Assembly (NCBI GenBank): GCA_028533045.1
Contig: JAQQAP010000008.1
Coordinates: forward strand, 62,001-126,000
Direction of reading: 5' to 3'
Length of the DNA: 64,000 bases
From: Spirochaetales bacterium
GTDB taxonomy: Bacteria > Spirochaetota > Spirochaetia > DSM-2461
In this document: piece after piece, positions 18,008-25,206 of the stretch
How positions within the stretch are numbered: position 1 is the stretch's first letter
How the letters are laid out: each line of letters opens with the position of its first letter
Program-made: the position numbers and the translations under genes
The notes under the pieces: generated by a model
The model's database searches: none
What the model was told of the DNA's origin: nothing
Seen by the model: only the letters and a program-made list of their open reading frames with translations

Positions 18008-18919
18008 ATGAAGTACACGATTTTGGGAACCGGCGCGGTGGGCGGATACTATGGAGCCAAACTGCAACAGGGCGGTCTGGCGGTCGATTTTCTGGCCCGG
18101 AGCGACTATGAAACGATTAAGAGTGATGGCTTGCGGGTTGATTCCTGCCAGGGGGATTTTATTCTTGATTCGGTGAATGTTTATTCATCGGTCCAGGATA
18201 TGCCCGAAACCGATGTAATTCTTGTCTCCCTCAAGACAACGGCCAACGGCGGGCTCTACGATCTTCTTAAACCGCTGGTAAAAGAGGGCACGGCAATTTT
18301 CGTTCTTCAGAACGGTTTGGGGATGGAAGAGGAGATAGCCGCTCTTTTTCCCCGGGCGCGAATTCTGGGGGGGATGTGCTTTATCTGTTCCCAGAAGCGG
18401 GAGCCCGGTCACATTGTTCATTTGGATAAGGGATCCATCTCTGCGGCCCCCCTTAAGGAGGAGGATCGTCCCCTTCTGAAGGAGATTCAGGCGGATTTTA
18501 CTCAAGCCGGGGTGGAAATGACCCTTTTGGATGACCTTAAAACGGCCCGTTGGTACAAGCTGCTCTGGAATATTCCCTTTAACGGTCTTTCCGTTGTTCT
18601 CAATGCTAATACGAAGGAAATGATGGAGAGTGAAGAGGGGTACAATCTGGGTAAAATCCTTATGGAAGAGGTTGTCGCCGGTGCCGCTGCTTGCGGCTGT
18701 ACTTTTGAGCCGGGGACAGTGGACAATATGCTGGAATTTACCCGTGTGATGGAGCCCTATGAGCCCAGTATGAAGCTGGACTTTGACAGCAGGCGAAAGA
18801 TGGAGCTGGAGTATATGTACCGTAAACCTCTCGCTGCGGCAAAAGAGGCCGGAGTGGAGTTAAAAGCTATTGCCATGCTGGCCGATCAGCTGACCTTTAT
18901 GGAAAACCGGAAAAAATAG
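18008..18919 (+). CDS. 2-dehydropantoate 2-reductase family protein
   Basis: A 303-residue NADP-dependent reductase of the PanE/ApbA family. The Rossmann motif is GTGAVGGYYGAKL (residues 6-18), followed by VSLKTTAN, FVLQNGLG and the catalytic-lysine region KTARWYKLLWNIPFN (about 176-190). The C-terminal helical domain is present. In pantothenate synthesis it reduces ketopantoate to pantoate. There are no other pan genes nearby, so an alternative small 2-oxoacid substrate is possible. Confidence 0.85.
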   Translation: MKYTILGTGAVGGYYGAKLQQGGLAVDFLARSDYETIKSDGLRVDSCQGDFILDSVNVYSSVQDMPETDVILVSLKTTANGGLYDLLKPLVKEGTAIFVLQNGLGMEEEIAALFPRARILGGMCFICSQKREPGHIVHLDKGSISAAPLKEEDRPLLKEIQADFTQAGVEMTLLDDLKTARWYKLLWNIPFNGLSVVLNANTKEMMESEEGYNLGKILMEEVVAGAAACGCTFEPGTVDNMLEFTRVMEPYEPSMKLDFDSRRKMELEYMYRKPLAAAKEAGVELKAIAMLADQLTFMENRKK

Positions 18920-18930
18920 CTGCTTTGTAC

Positions 18931-18973
18931 TTGATTAATGTAAAAGAGAAATGTATATAAGTATATGCTTAAA
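18931..18973 (+). promoter_or_regulatory. Promoter and ArsR operator upstream of arsR
   Basis: TTGATT (18931-18936), 17 bases, then TATATA (18954-18959). The -10 box lies inside a 20-base element (18954-18973) with an imperfect palindrome TAAG-TATATG-CTTA. The identical 20 bases recur at 20383-20402. Placement over the -10 implies repression by the ArsR protein encoded just downstream. Confidence 0.75.
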
Positions 18974-18992
18974 AGCTTTTTTGGAGATGTGA

Positions 18993-19328
18993 ATGGATTC
19001 GACTCTTTCAAATAAATCGGATTTTTTTAAGGCCCTGGGCGATGAGACGCGACTGAAGATTCTTAGAATCATAGGGATAGGGGATAATCGTCTCTGCGTA
19101 GGAGCTATCGCGCGGCAGCTTGCCGTTAGTCAGCCTGCTGTTTCCCAGCATCTTAAGATTTTAAAGAATGCCGGTTTGGTCCGGGCCGAGCGGGAAGGGT
19201 ATCATATTCACTATTCCGTTGTGGTTGAGGGTGGTAAAGAGTGGGGTATGAACCTGGAGGATCTTCTGGGTTCTCTTAGGGAAGATTGGTCCTGCCCCTG
19301 CGGCGGGGATGAGAGTTGTCATAATTAA
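18993..19328 (+). CDS. ArsR/SmtB-family transcriptional regulator
   Basis: A 111-residue winged-helix repressor. The recognition region is VSQPAVSQHLKILKNAGLV (about 47-65), followed by the beta-wing GYHIHYSV. A C-terminal CPCGGDESCHN supplies three cysteines that could sense a metal(loid), thiol or redox signal. It heads a run with two permease-half genes and probably autoregulates through the palindrome over its promoter. The effector cannot be read from sequence. Confidence 0.9.
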   Translation: MDSTLSNKSDFFKALGDETRLKILRIIGIGDNRLCVGAIARQLAVSQPAVSQHLKILKNAGLVRAEREGYHIHYSVVVEGGKEWGMNLEDLLGSLREDWSCPCGGDESCHN

Positions 19329-19339
19329 GGAGACCGTTT

Positions 19340-19819
19340 GTGACGTTTTTAATTGTTACTGTAGCTGTTACGGCTATCCTTTTTGTTTTGGATAGGAAAA
19401 AGACAATAGCCGGAATTAAAAAAGGTTTGAAAAAATTGGGCAAAATTATGCCGGTATTTTTCTTTATGTTGGTTTTGGCTGTCCTGGGGCTGACTTTGAT
19501 GCCTGAAGATCTGATTCAGCGCTATTTAACCGGATCCAACCAGTATTTGGCCGCTCTGGCCGGGTTGGCTGTCGGTTCTGTTGCCATTTTGCCCGGTTTT
19601 ATCGCTTTTCCCCTAGGGGAAATCCTGCGGGGACAGGGGGTCCCCTACATGGTTATCGCAGCATTTACTTCCAGTTTGATGATGGTGGGTATCCTGACTT
19701 TTCCCGTGGAAAAAGAGTTCTTTGGAACCCGCTTTGCCCTGGTGCGTAATCTAACCAGTATGCTTATCGCCGCCTGTGTGGCCCTGGCCATGGGGCTTGT
19801 CTTCGGGGAGTTGTTCTAA
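19340..19819 (+). CDS. Permease, first half (PF03773/ArsP-like)
   Basis: A 159-residue membrane protein with about four helices, GTG start at 19340 after GGAG. The segment VAILPGFIAFPLGEILRGQG resembles the conserved loop of DUF318/ArsP-type permeases, which are normally about 300-350 residues. The next gene looks like the complementary half, so the transporter is probably a heterodimer of two half-size subunits. Control by the adjacent ArsR protein suggests efflux of a toxic inorganic or thiol compound (inference). Confidence 0.72.
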   Translation: MTFLIVTVAVTAILFVLDRKKTIAGIKKGLKKLGKIMPVFFFMLVLAVLGLTLMPEDLIQRYLTGSNQYLAALAGLAVGSVAILPGFIAFPLGEILRGQGVPYMVIAAFTSSLMMVGILTFPVEKEFFGTRFALVRNLTSMLIAACVALAMGLVFGELF

Positions 19820-20340
19820 TGAAAAAGATACATAAATTTCACTATATGTTGACCGTTGTTTTCCTTCTTTTTGTGGGGCTCTCTTTTTATTTTGACTGGG
19901 AGCTGGGTAAGGAGGCGGGAAAAACCTTTGGCGACAATATTCTTGATTTTATAAAGATCCTTCCCTGTACTTTTATCCTGATTGGACTCTTTGAGACCTG
20001 GGTAAAGCGGGAGACTGTGGAGAAGCATTTGGGCGAGGAAGCGGGCTGGAAGAGTTACCTGTGGGTTTGCCTCTTGGGGGGAATGACGATTGGACCCATG
20101 CTCACCGCTCTTCCTGTGGCAACCACTCTGTACAAAAAAGGGGCTGCCCTAAGTGTGATATTAACCTACCTGGGGGCTTCCGCCGTTTGCCGGATTCCCA
20201 TGACTATTTTTGAGGTTTCCTGTTTAGGGGTACAATTTACCCTGGTGCGATATTTGACGGCACTGCCTTTGATTGTGATTAGTTCCCTTGTGTTGAGCAA
20301 GTATCTTAAGAATAAGATTGTCCTGAACGATAAAGAGTAG
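19819..20340 (+). CDS. Permease, second half (PF03773/ArsP-like)
   Basis: A 173-residue membrane protein with about four helices. GGMTIGPMLTALPVATTL and LGASAVCRIPM are the conserved permease loops. Its ATG overlaps the last base of the preceding half-permease stop codon (TAATG), implying coupled translation and equal amounts of both subunits. Conserved polar and cysteine residues within the membrane loops could bind substrate. Confidence 0.72.
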   Translation: MKKIHKFHYMLTVVFLLFVGLSFYFDWELGKEAGKTFGDNILDFIKILPCTFILIGLFETWVKRETVEKHLGEEAGWKSYLWVCLLGGMTIGPMLTALPVATTLYKKGAALSVILTYLGASAVCRIPMTIFEVSCLGVQFTLVRYLTALPLIVISSLVLSKYLKNKIVLNDKE

Positions 20341-20382
20341 GCTGGGAAGGGCGAAGGTTTTTCGCTCTTTCTATTTGGAATA

Positions 20383-20402
20383 TATATAAGTATATGCTTA
20401 AA
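20383..20402 (+). promoter_or_regulatory. Second copy of the ArsR operator
   Basis: A 20-base element identical to 18954-18973, containing TATATA and the TAAG-TATATG-CTTA palindrome, 22 bases before the next start codon. It places the TIGR04076-type gene under the same regulator with its own promoter. Confidence 0.72.
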
Positions 20403-20424
20403 TAACTATAACAAGGAGTTGTTA

Positions 20425-20730
20425 ATGAAGATACCGACTTTAGAGTGTGAAGTGGTGGATGTGAGGACAGAATCGGGTGTGTGCATTGGAATGGCACGGA
20501 CAAAACTGGGAGAAAAATACCTCATCGATACAAGAACGCCGGAGGGGGCGGGGATGTGTTCCAATGCTTTCTGTTCTCTTGCGAACGGGGCCTTTATTAT
20601 GATGGCTACCGATGAGATGAAGGGCGAAAAGGAGGGCGCTATTGAGAGGGTTTGCCCCCACGGGGTAGTAACGTTTCGATTATCCCGGACGGAAAGGTTA
20701 AAGGAGCAGCCTTTTAGGGAGAAAGTATGA
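20425..20730 (+). CDS. TIGR04076-family small protein
   Basis: A 101-residue protein. AAGGAG six bases before the ATG at 20425 fixes the start (an in-frame TTG six bases earlier is unlikely). Cysteines at CEVV, VCIG, MCSNAFC and VCPHG suggest metal or redox chemistry. The layout (a small beta domain ending VCPHGVVTFRL) fits the uncharacterised TIGR04076 family. Its own copy of the ArsR operator marks it as part of the same regulon as the split permease. Confidence 0.65.
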   Translation: MKIPTLECEVVDVRTESGVCIGMARTKLGEKYLIDTRTPEGAGMCSNAFCSLANGAFIMMATDEMKGEKEGAIERVCPHGVVTFRLSRTERLKEQPFREKV

Positions 20731-20875
20731 AACTGAGCGTAGCGTAAGGGATCGGAGGGACCGCGTGCGGGACCCCGCAGGCGACTTGTCGCCGAGGAGG
20801 CCGGAGGGCTGTGCCCGGAGTCCCGGAGAAGCGCGGTCCCCGGCTCGAAGAGCCGGGGATACGCCCATAAAGGGA
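20731..20875 (+). repeat. GC-rich multi-hairpin intergenic element
   Basis: The 145 bases between two convergent genes are far more GC-rich than the surroundings. GGGACCGCG (about 20757-20765) pairs with CGCGGTCCC (about 20832-20840). Inside are hairpins TGCGG/CCGCA and GGCGAC/GTCGCC plus a weaker third. A final CCCCGGCTC/GAGCCGGGG hairpin overlaps the closing arm. No coding frame is supported. It could be a structured RNA, a bidirectional transcription end, or a dispersed palindromic repeat. Confidence 0.6.
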
Positions 20876-22570
20876 CTATTTTTCCCGGGGGAAGGGCCAG
20901 GATACGACCCCGCCTTCCAGGACTTTTACATTGGTGTAGCCCATTCCTTCCAGAATGCGGGCCGCTTCGTAGCCTCTGAGGGAAATTTTACAGTAGGTGA
21001 TGATTTCCTTGCTTTCGTTGGGGGGAAGTTGGTCCGCTTTGCTGCGGAGGGCACCCAGGGGTATGAGGGTTTCGCCGATTCCCAGGCGCATGGCTTCGTA
21101 TTCGTCCGGTCCCCTTACGTCCAGTATGAACGGTTTGGCTCCTGAGTCGAGGGCTTCCTTGAGTTCTACCGCAGAGATTCCCACCATGTAGCCGCGCAGT
21201 TTGTTTTCCATGACGTGGATGGCGGTGATGAGGTTGTCGATGGCGGGAGAGAAGGGGGGCGCATAGGGCAGGTCCAGGTTGACCATATCAAAGACGGACA
21301 TTTGACCGTGGAGGGCCATGGCGGACATGGCGACCCGCTTGGATACATCCCCGGAGCCTACCGACTGCATTCCCAGGAATTTGCCGGTGGTTTTGTCGGC
21401 TACGGTTTTGATGATGACCGGTGCGGCGCCCATGAATCCCGGTTTGTCCGGAGCGGCATGGATGGCGGTTACGATGTTTTCGTAGCCTTCCCGGCGGGCC
21501 ATTTTTTCGGAGAGGCCTGTGCTTCCGGCGGTATATTCAAATACCTTGCAGATTCCCGTTCCCACGATGCCTTCGTACTCTTCGCTGTTTCCCAGTACGG
21601 CGTTCTGGGCTACGACTCGTCCTTGCAGGTTGGCGGCGTCGCCCATGGGCCAGTGCTGTTTGTTGTGGGTGATGAGGTTGGTTACTTCCACGCAGTCTCC
21701 GGCGGCGTAGATGTTTTCGTCGCTGGTCTGCATAAAGCGGTTAACGGAGATTCCTTTTACGTTGCCGATTTCCAGGCCTGCGTCCTGTGCCAGTTTGATG
21801 TTGGGCCGGACGCCTATGGAGAATACGGCGTGTTCGCAGGGGATAACTTCGCCGCCGGTGATTTCAACGCCGGTCACTTTGCCTCCGTCGCCGAGGAATT
21901 TGGTGACTCCCTTGCCGGTGATGACCTTAACCCCTTTGGCGGTCATGTGGTTCTGTACGAGTTTGGCCATTTCCCAGTCCAGGAAGGGGAGGATTTGGTC
22001 CTGCATCTCTACGACGGTTACTTCTATTCCGGCGAGCTGGAAGGCTTCACAGGTTTCGATCCCGATGAGTCCGCCTCCCACGACGACGGCTTTTTTGATT
22101 TTTTTCTCTTTGGCCACATCCTTGAGGGCCATGGCGTCCTCCATGCTCTGGAGGGTGTCGATATTTTCCAGGTCGATTCCTTCGATGGGAGGTTTGACAG
22201 GGGTGGCGCCGGTGGAGAGTACGAGTTTATCGTAGGAAAGGCTGGTTTCCTTGCCGCTGGGCAGGTCTTTTATCAGAACGGTTTTGTTTTCCCGGTCGAT
22301 GGAGAGGGCTTCCGTCTGAATGAGGGCCTTGATATTCTTTACTTTCGCAAAGAAGTTGGGGTCCCGGGGAACGCCGGTGGGGGTGGCGATTAACTGGTTG
22401 GGGTTATCAAATACGCCGCCCACAAAATAGGGGTAGCCGCAGGAGGCCATACTTAGGTATTTGCCCTTTTGAATGATGGTGATGTCCGCTTCCTGGTCCA
22501 GTCTTCTGATTTTTGAGGCCACTTTGGGACCTGCCGCCGAACCTCCGATAATTAGGTATTTTTTGCTCAT
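20876..22570 (-). CDS. CoA-disulfide reductase-like flavoprotein fused to rhodanese
   Basis: A 564-residue fusion. The N-terminal two thirds is a pyridine nucleotide-disulfide reductase with FAD motif IIGGSAAGPKVA, the single active cysteine of CoA-disulfide and persulfide reductases in SMASCGYPYFVGG (about 40-52), an NAD(P) motif VVGGGLIGIE, and FAD-binding AAGDC. The C-terminal ~100 residues are a rhodanese with active-site loop YCKISLRG. Such fusions reduce CoA persulfide or polysulfide with NAD(P)H. ATG 22570 is chosen because AGGAAG lies six bases before it; an ATG six bases upstream touches that site. Confidence 0.92.
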   Translation of the reverse strand: MSKKYLIIGGSAAGPKVASKIRRLDQEADITIIQKGKYLSMASCGYPYFVGGVFDNPNQLIATPTGVPRDPNFFAKVKNIKALIQTEALSIDRENKTVLIKDLPSGKETSLSYDKLVLSTGATPVKPPIEGIDLENIDTLQSMEDAMALKDVAKEKKIKKAVVVGGGLIGIETCEAFQLAGIEVTVVEMQDQILPFLDWEMAKLVQNHMTAKGVKVITGKGVTKFLGDGGKVTGVEITGGEVIPCEHAVFSIGVRPNIKLAQDAGLEIGNVKGISVNRFMQTSDENIYAAGDCVEVTNLITHNKQHWPMGDAANLQGRVVAQNAVLGNSEEYEGIVGTGICKVFEYTAGSTGLSEKMARREGYENIVTAIHAAPDKPGFMGAAPVIIKTVADKTTGKFLGMQSVGSGDVSKRVAMSAMALHGQMSVFDMVNLDLPYAPPFSPAIDNLITAIHVMENKLRGYMVGISAVELKEALDSGAKPFILDVRGPDEYEAMRLGIGETLIPLGALRSKADQLPPNESKEIITYCKISLRGYEAARILEGMGYTNVKVLEGGVVSWPFPREK

Positions 22571-22597
22571 TTGCATCTTCCTTTGTTCTTTTATTTA

Positions 22598-22631
22598 GAA
22601 CTATGGTTCAATTGAATCGAACTATGGTTCA
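22598..22631. promoter_or_regulatory. Twin palindromic operator between the CoA-disulfide reductase and DUF134 genes
   Basis: GAACTATGGTTCA occurs at 22598-22610 and again at 22619-22631, 21 bases apart (two helical turns). Each copy contains the inverted repeat GAAC-YATR-GTTC, and TTCAATTGAA lies between them. It sits in the promoter region of the flavoprotein gene and about 75 bases before the divergent DUF134 gene, so that protein is the likely binder. Confidence 0.72.
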
Positions 22632-22703
22632 TAATATAAGGGGAGAATTCGGATTTGTAAAGATTGAATTTAGAGAAAAAAAGCCCTATGATGGGAGGCA
22701 TCT

Positions 22704-23159
22704 ATGGCCAGAAATGAAAAAATCCGCTCTATTGAAGCTCCTCCTTTGAATCTGCACTTCTTTCCCGAGTCAGAAGAGAACCGAAACTGTGACGCAGTGG
22801 TTCTGGCCTTTGATGAATTTGAGGCGATACGTCTGGTGGATCGGCTCAAGCTGGATCACCGGGAGGCTTCGGAGATTATGGGGATTTCCCGGCCGACTTT
22901 CACCCGACTTCTGGAGAAGGCCCGGGGGCATATGGCCCAATTTCTGGTAGAGGGGCTTCCTCTGGATATTTCCGGCGGAAGCATTAAGTTTGCCTCTCAC
23001 GTGTTCTGCTGCCGCTACTGCCGGGCGCCCTTTAAATGGGACGGCGAGGGCGAAGCGGTCTGTCCCCGCTGCGGCAGAAGCGATGCCCTTCATGCTCACG
23101 CCTCTTGCGGCGGAAGTTGTGTCTGTTGTGAGAAGGAAGAAGAGGATTACAGGAGCTAG
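22704..23159 (+). CDS. DUF134-family DNA-binding protein
   Basis: A 151-residue protein. Residues ~35-80 form a sigma-region-4-like helix-turn-helix (EFEAIRLVDRL, then ASEIMGISRPTFTRLLEKAR) characteristic of DUF134. The C-terminal third adds two zinc-binding CxxC pairs (CRYCRAPF and CPRCGRS) and a Cys-rich tail (CGGSCVCCEKE). It starts at ATG 22704 after GGGAGG. Divergent placement with a twin operator points to control of the flavoprotein/rhodanese gene. The metal or sulfur signal is inferred from the cysteines. Confidence 0.88.
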   Translation: MARNEKIRSIEAPPLNLHFFPESEENRNCDAVVLAFDEFEAIRLVDRLKLDHREASEIMGISRPTFTRLLEKARGHMAQFLVEGLPLDISGGSIKFASHVFCCRYCRAPFKWDGEGEAVCPRCGRSDALHAHASCGGSCVCCEKEEEDYRS

Positions 23160-23229
23160 ACGCGGAGAGCTTCTCTCTCCCTTAATTGTTGAGTGAAAAT
23201 AGTTTCCCCGGCGTGCATTCGCCCTTGGG

Positions 23230-25206
23230 ATGTCTTATAATGAGCCAATGGGGCGATCTTCTTTCCCACTCATATTTTTTTTCTCATTTATTATGGCTTT
23301 AGCTCTTTTCTCGTGCCGGGGGAAAGAGTCTCTTTCACCGGATGTCTCCGGTGACATCGGGGCAAAAGAAAAACCTAAGATTCTTTATGTGGATTCCTAT
23401 AATTGGGACTATGAGTGGGCCCGTCATATACGGCAGGGTTTATTCCATTCTTTGAGGTTTGAATATAATGAAAAGGGTGAGCCCCTGGGGGAGGAGGGTC
23501 TGGTTCAGCTTAAAATCTTTGAGATGAACACCAAGGCCGCCTTTTCGGAGGAAGATAAGGTTTTAGCGGGAGAAAGGGCCCGGGATCTTATTGAGAGCTG
23601 GAAGCCGGACCTGGTTATTACCAGTGACGATAACGCGGCGAAATATCTTATCAAACCCTACTTTGTCGATTCTTCCATCCCCTTTCTCTATTGCGGTATT
23701 AATAATAGCGCGGCAGCCTACGGTTTTCCCGCCTCCAATGTGACCGGGATGGTTGAAGTTCATGACGTTCGGGGAGTTATGGAGCTTTTAAAGCCCTATG
23801 CTAAAGGAGAGAGGGTGGGCTTTCTTTCGGGGGAGAATCTTTCGGGAAGGAAGAACGGCCGGGAGATTGAAGAACAGCTGGGATATTCCATTACCGATGT
23901 TTACGTTAAAACTTATAAAGAGTGGAAGAAGCAGTATCGACGGCTTCAGGACGAGGTGGATATTCTTTTTCTTGAATCGGTAGAGTATTTTCCCGACTGG
24001 GATGGGAATATGAAGGCCCTTTCCTGGTTTGCTACGCGCTATGCCAGGGTTCCCAGCGGTACGGGAAATGATGCTCTTAAATCGGTGGCTCTTATTACTA
24101 TGGAGAGTAAAGGGGAGGAGCAGGGAGAATGGGTGGGGAATACGGCCTTGAGCGTGCTTTCCGGTGAGCTTTCTTTTCGTTACGTGGGAGAGGTAAAGAA
24201 CAGCCAGGTTTCGATACATTTAAACATGATGCTTGCCAGGGAACAGAACATTCGCTTTCCCGCAGAACTCATTAACATATCCCACCTTGTAAATGAATTG
24301 AGCGATACGAAAAAAGTCCTCTATGTTAATTCCTACCATGAAGGATATGCCTGGAGTGATGAGGTCCAGGAGGGTGTGGAAAAGGCTTTGAGTCGCTCGA
24401 AGCTTCAAATCGACTATAAATACGTTCTCATGGATACGCTTAATAAACCGGAAGATGCTATTAAAGACAAAGCTCTGGAAATTAAGGGGCTGATTGAAAG
24501 GTGGAAACCTGACATTGTGATAGCCAGTGATGACAATGCCTCAAAATATCTTATTCAACCCTACTGCGGGGATAGTGAAATCCCCTTTGTCTTTTGCGGG
24601 GTGAACTGGAGTGCTGACGAGTACGGTTTCCCCTATGAAAATATGACCGGAATGATTGAATCGGCTCCTGTTGAAGAGGCCTATGCCTTGGTTCGTTCCT
24701 TTGCGGAGGGGGAAAGAATTGGCGTTATTGGTAAGGATTCCTATTTTGCTCGGAGACTATTGGATGCTTTTAAAAAGAGAACAGGCCGTGAAGTGGATGC
24801 ATATTATCCTGTGAATACTCTTGAGGAGTGGGAAGAGGCTTACGGGAAGCTGCAGGACGAGGCGGATATGATTTTTATAACTTCCCTATCTAATATAGCC
24901 GGTTATGACAGGGAATATATGGTGGACCGGGTTCTTGAATCTTCCCGTGTTCCTTCGGTCTGTTTTCTTTCCGTGGATATTCCCTTTGCTTTGGTGGGGG
25001 CTTCCCAAATGGGGGAAGAACAGGGCTGGTGGGCCGGAAATGCGGCCCTGGAAATTCTTGAGGGCCGGGAGCCCGGGAGTATTCCCCTGGCTCAGAACAG
25101 TCAGGTAAGAATTCACTTGAATATACCCTTGGCCGATGAGATGGGGCTTGTTTTTCCCCGTGACCTTTTGGACTCCTCAACGATTTATCATGCGGAGGGG
25201 AGATGA
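23230..25206 (+). CDS. Double-domain solute-binding lipoprotein (ABC_sub_bind type)
   Basis: A 658-residue exported protein. The N terminus ends in lipobox LALFSC. Two homologous binding domains follow (about residues 45-340 and 360-655), each opening with ILYVDSYNW or VLYVNSYHEGY and containing a WKPDLVI/WKPDIVIASDDNA repeat. Each ends in a SQV-IHLN motif, so the gene arose by internal duplication. The ATG of the following kinase overlaps its stop (ATGA), which implies that it senses a ligand for that kinase rather than feeding a transporter. A second ATG at 23248 is an alternative start. Confidence 0.85.
   Translation: MSYNEPMGRSSFPLIFFFSFIMALALFSCRGKESLSPDVSGDIGAKEKPKILYVDSYNWDYEWARHIRQGLFHSLRFEYNEKGEPLGEEGLVQLKIFEMNTKAAFSEEDKVLAGERARDLIESWKPDLVITSDDNAAKYLIKPYFVDSSIPFLYCGINNSAAAYGFPASNVTGMVEVHDVRGVMELLKPYAKGERVGFLSGENLSGRKNGREIEEQLGYSITDVYVKTYKEWKKQYRRLQDEVDILFLESVEYFPDWDGNMKALSWFATRYARVPSGTGNDALKSVALITMESKGEEQGEWVGNTALSVLSGELSFRYVGEVKNSQVSIHLNMMLAREQNIRFPAELINISHLVNELSDTKKVLYVNSYHEGYAWSDEVQEGVEKALSRSKLQIDYKYVLMDTLNKPEDAIKDKALEIKGLIERWKPDIVIASDDNASKYLIQPYCGDSEIPFVFCGVNWSADEYGFPYENMTGMIESAPVEEAYALVRSFAEGERIGVIGKDSYFARRLLDAFKKRTGREVDAYYPVNTLEEWEEAYGKLQDEADMIFITSLSNIAGYDREYMVDRVLESSRVPSVCFLSVDIPFALVGASQMGEEQGWWAGNAALEILEGREPGSIPLAQNSQVRIHLNIPLADEMGLVFPRDLLDSSTIYHAEGR

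Noticed and set aside
21215-22393. A 392-codon open frame opposite the CoA-disulfide reductase gene
   Set aside because: It is fully antisense to a convincing flavoprotein gene and its Gly/Asp/Phe-rich translation has no domain. It is a composition shadow.
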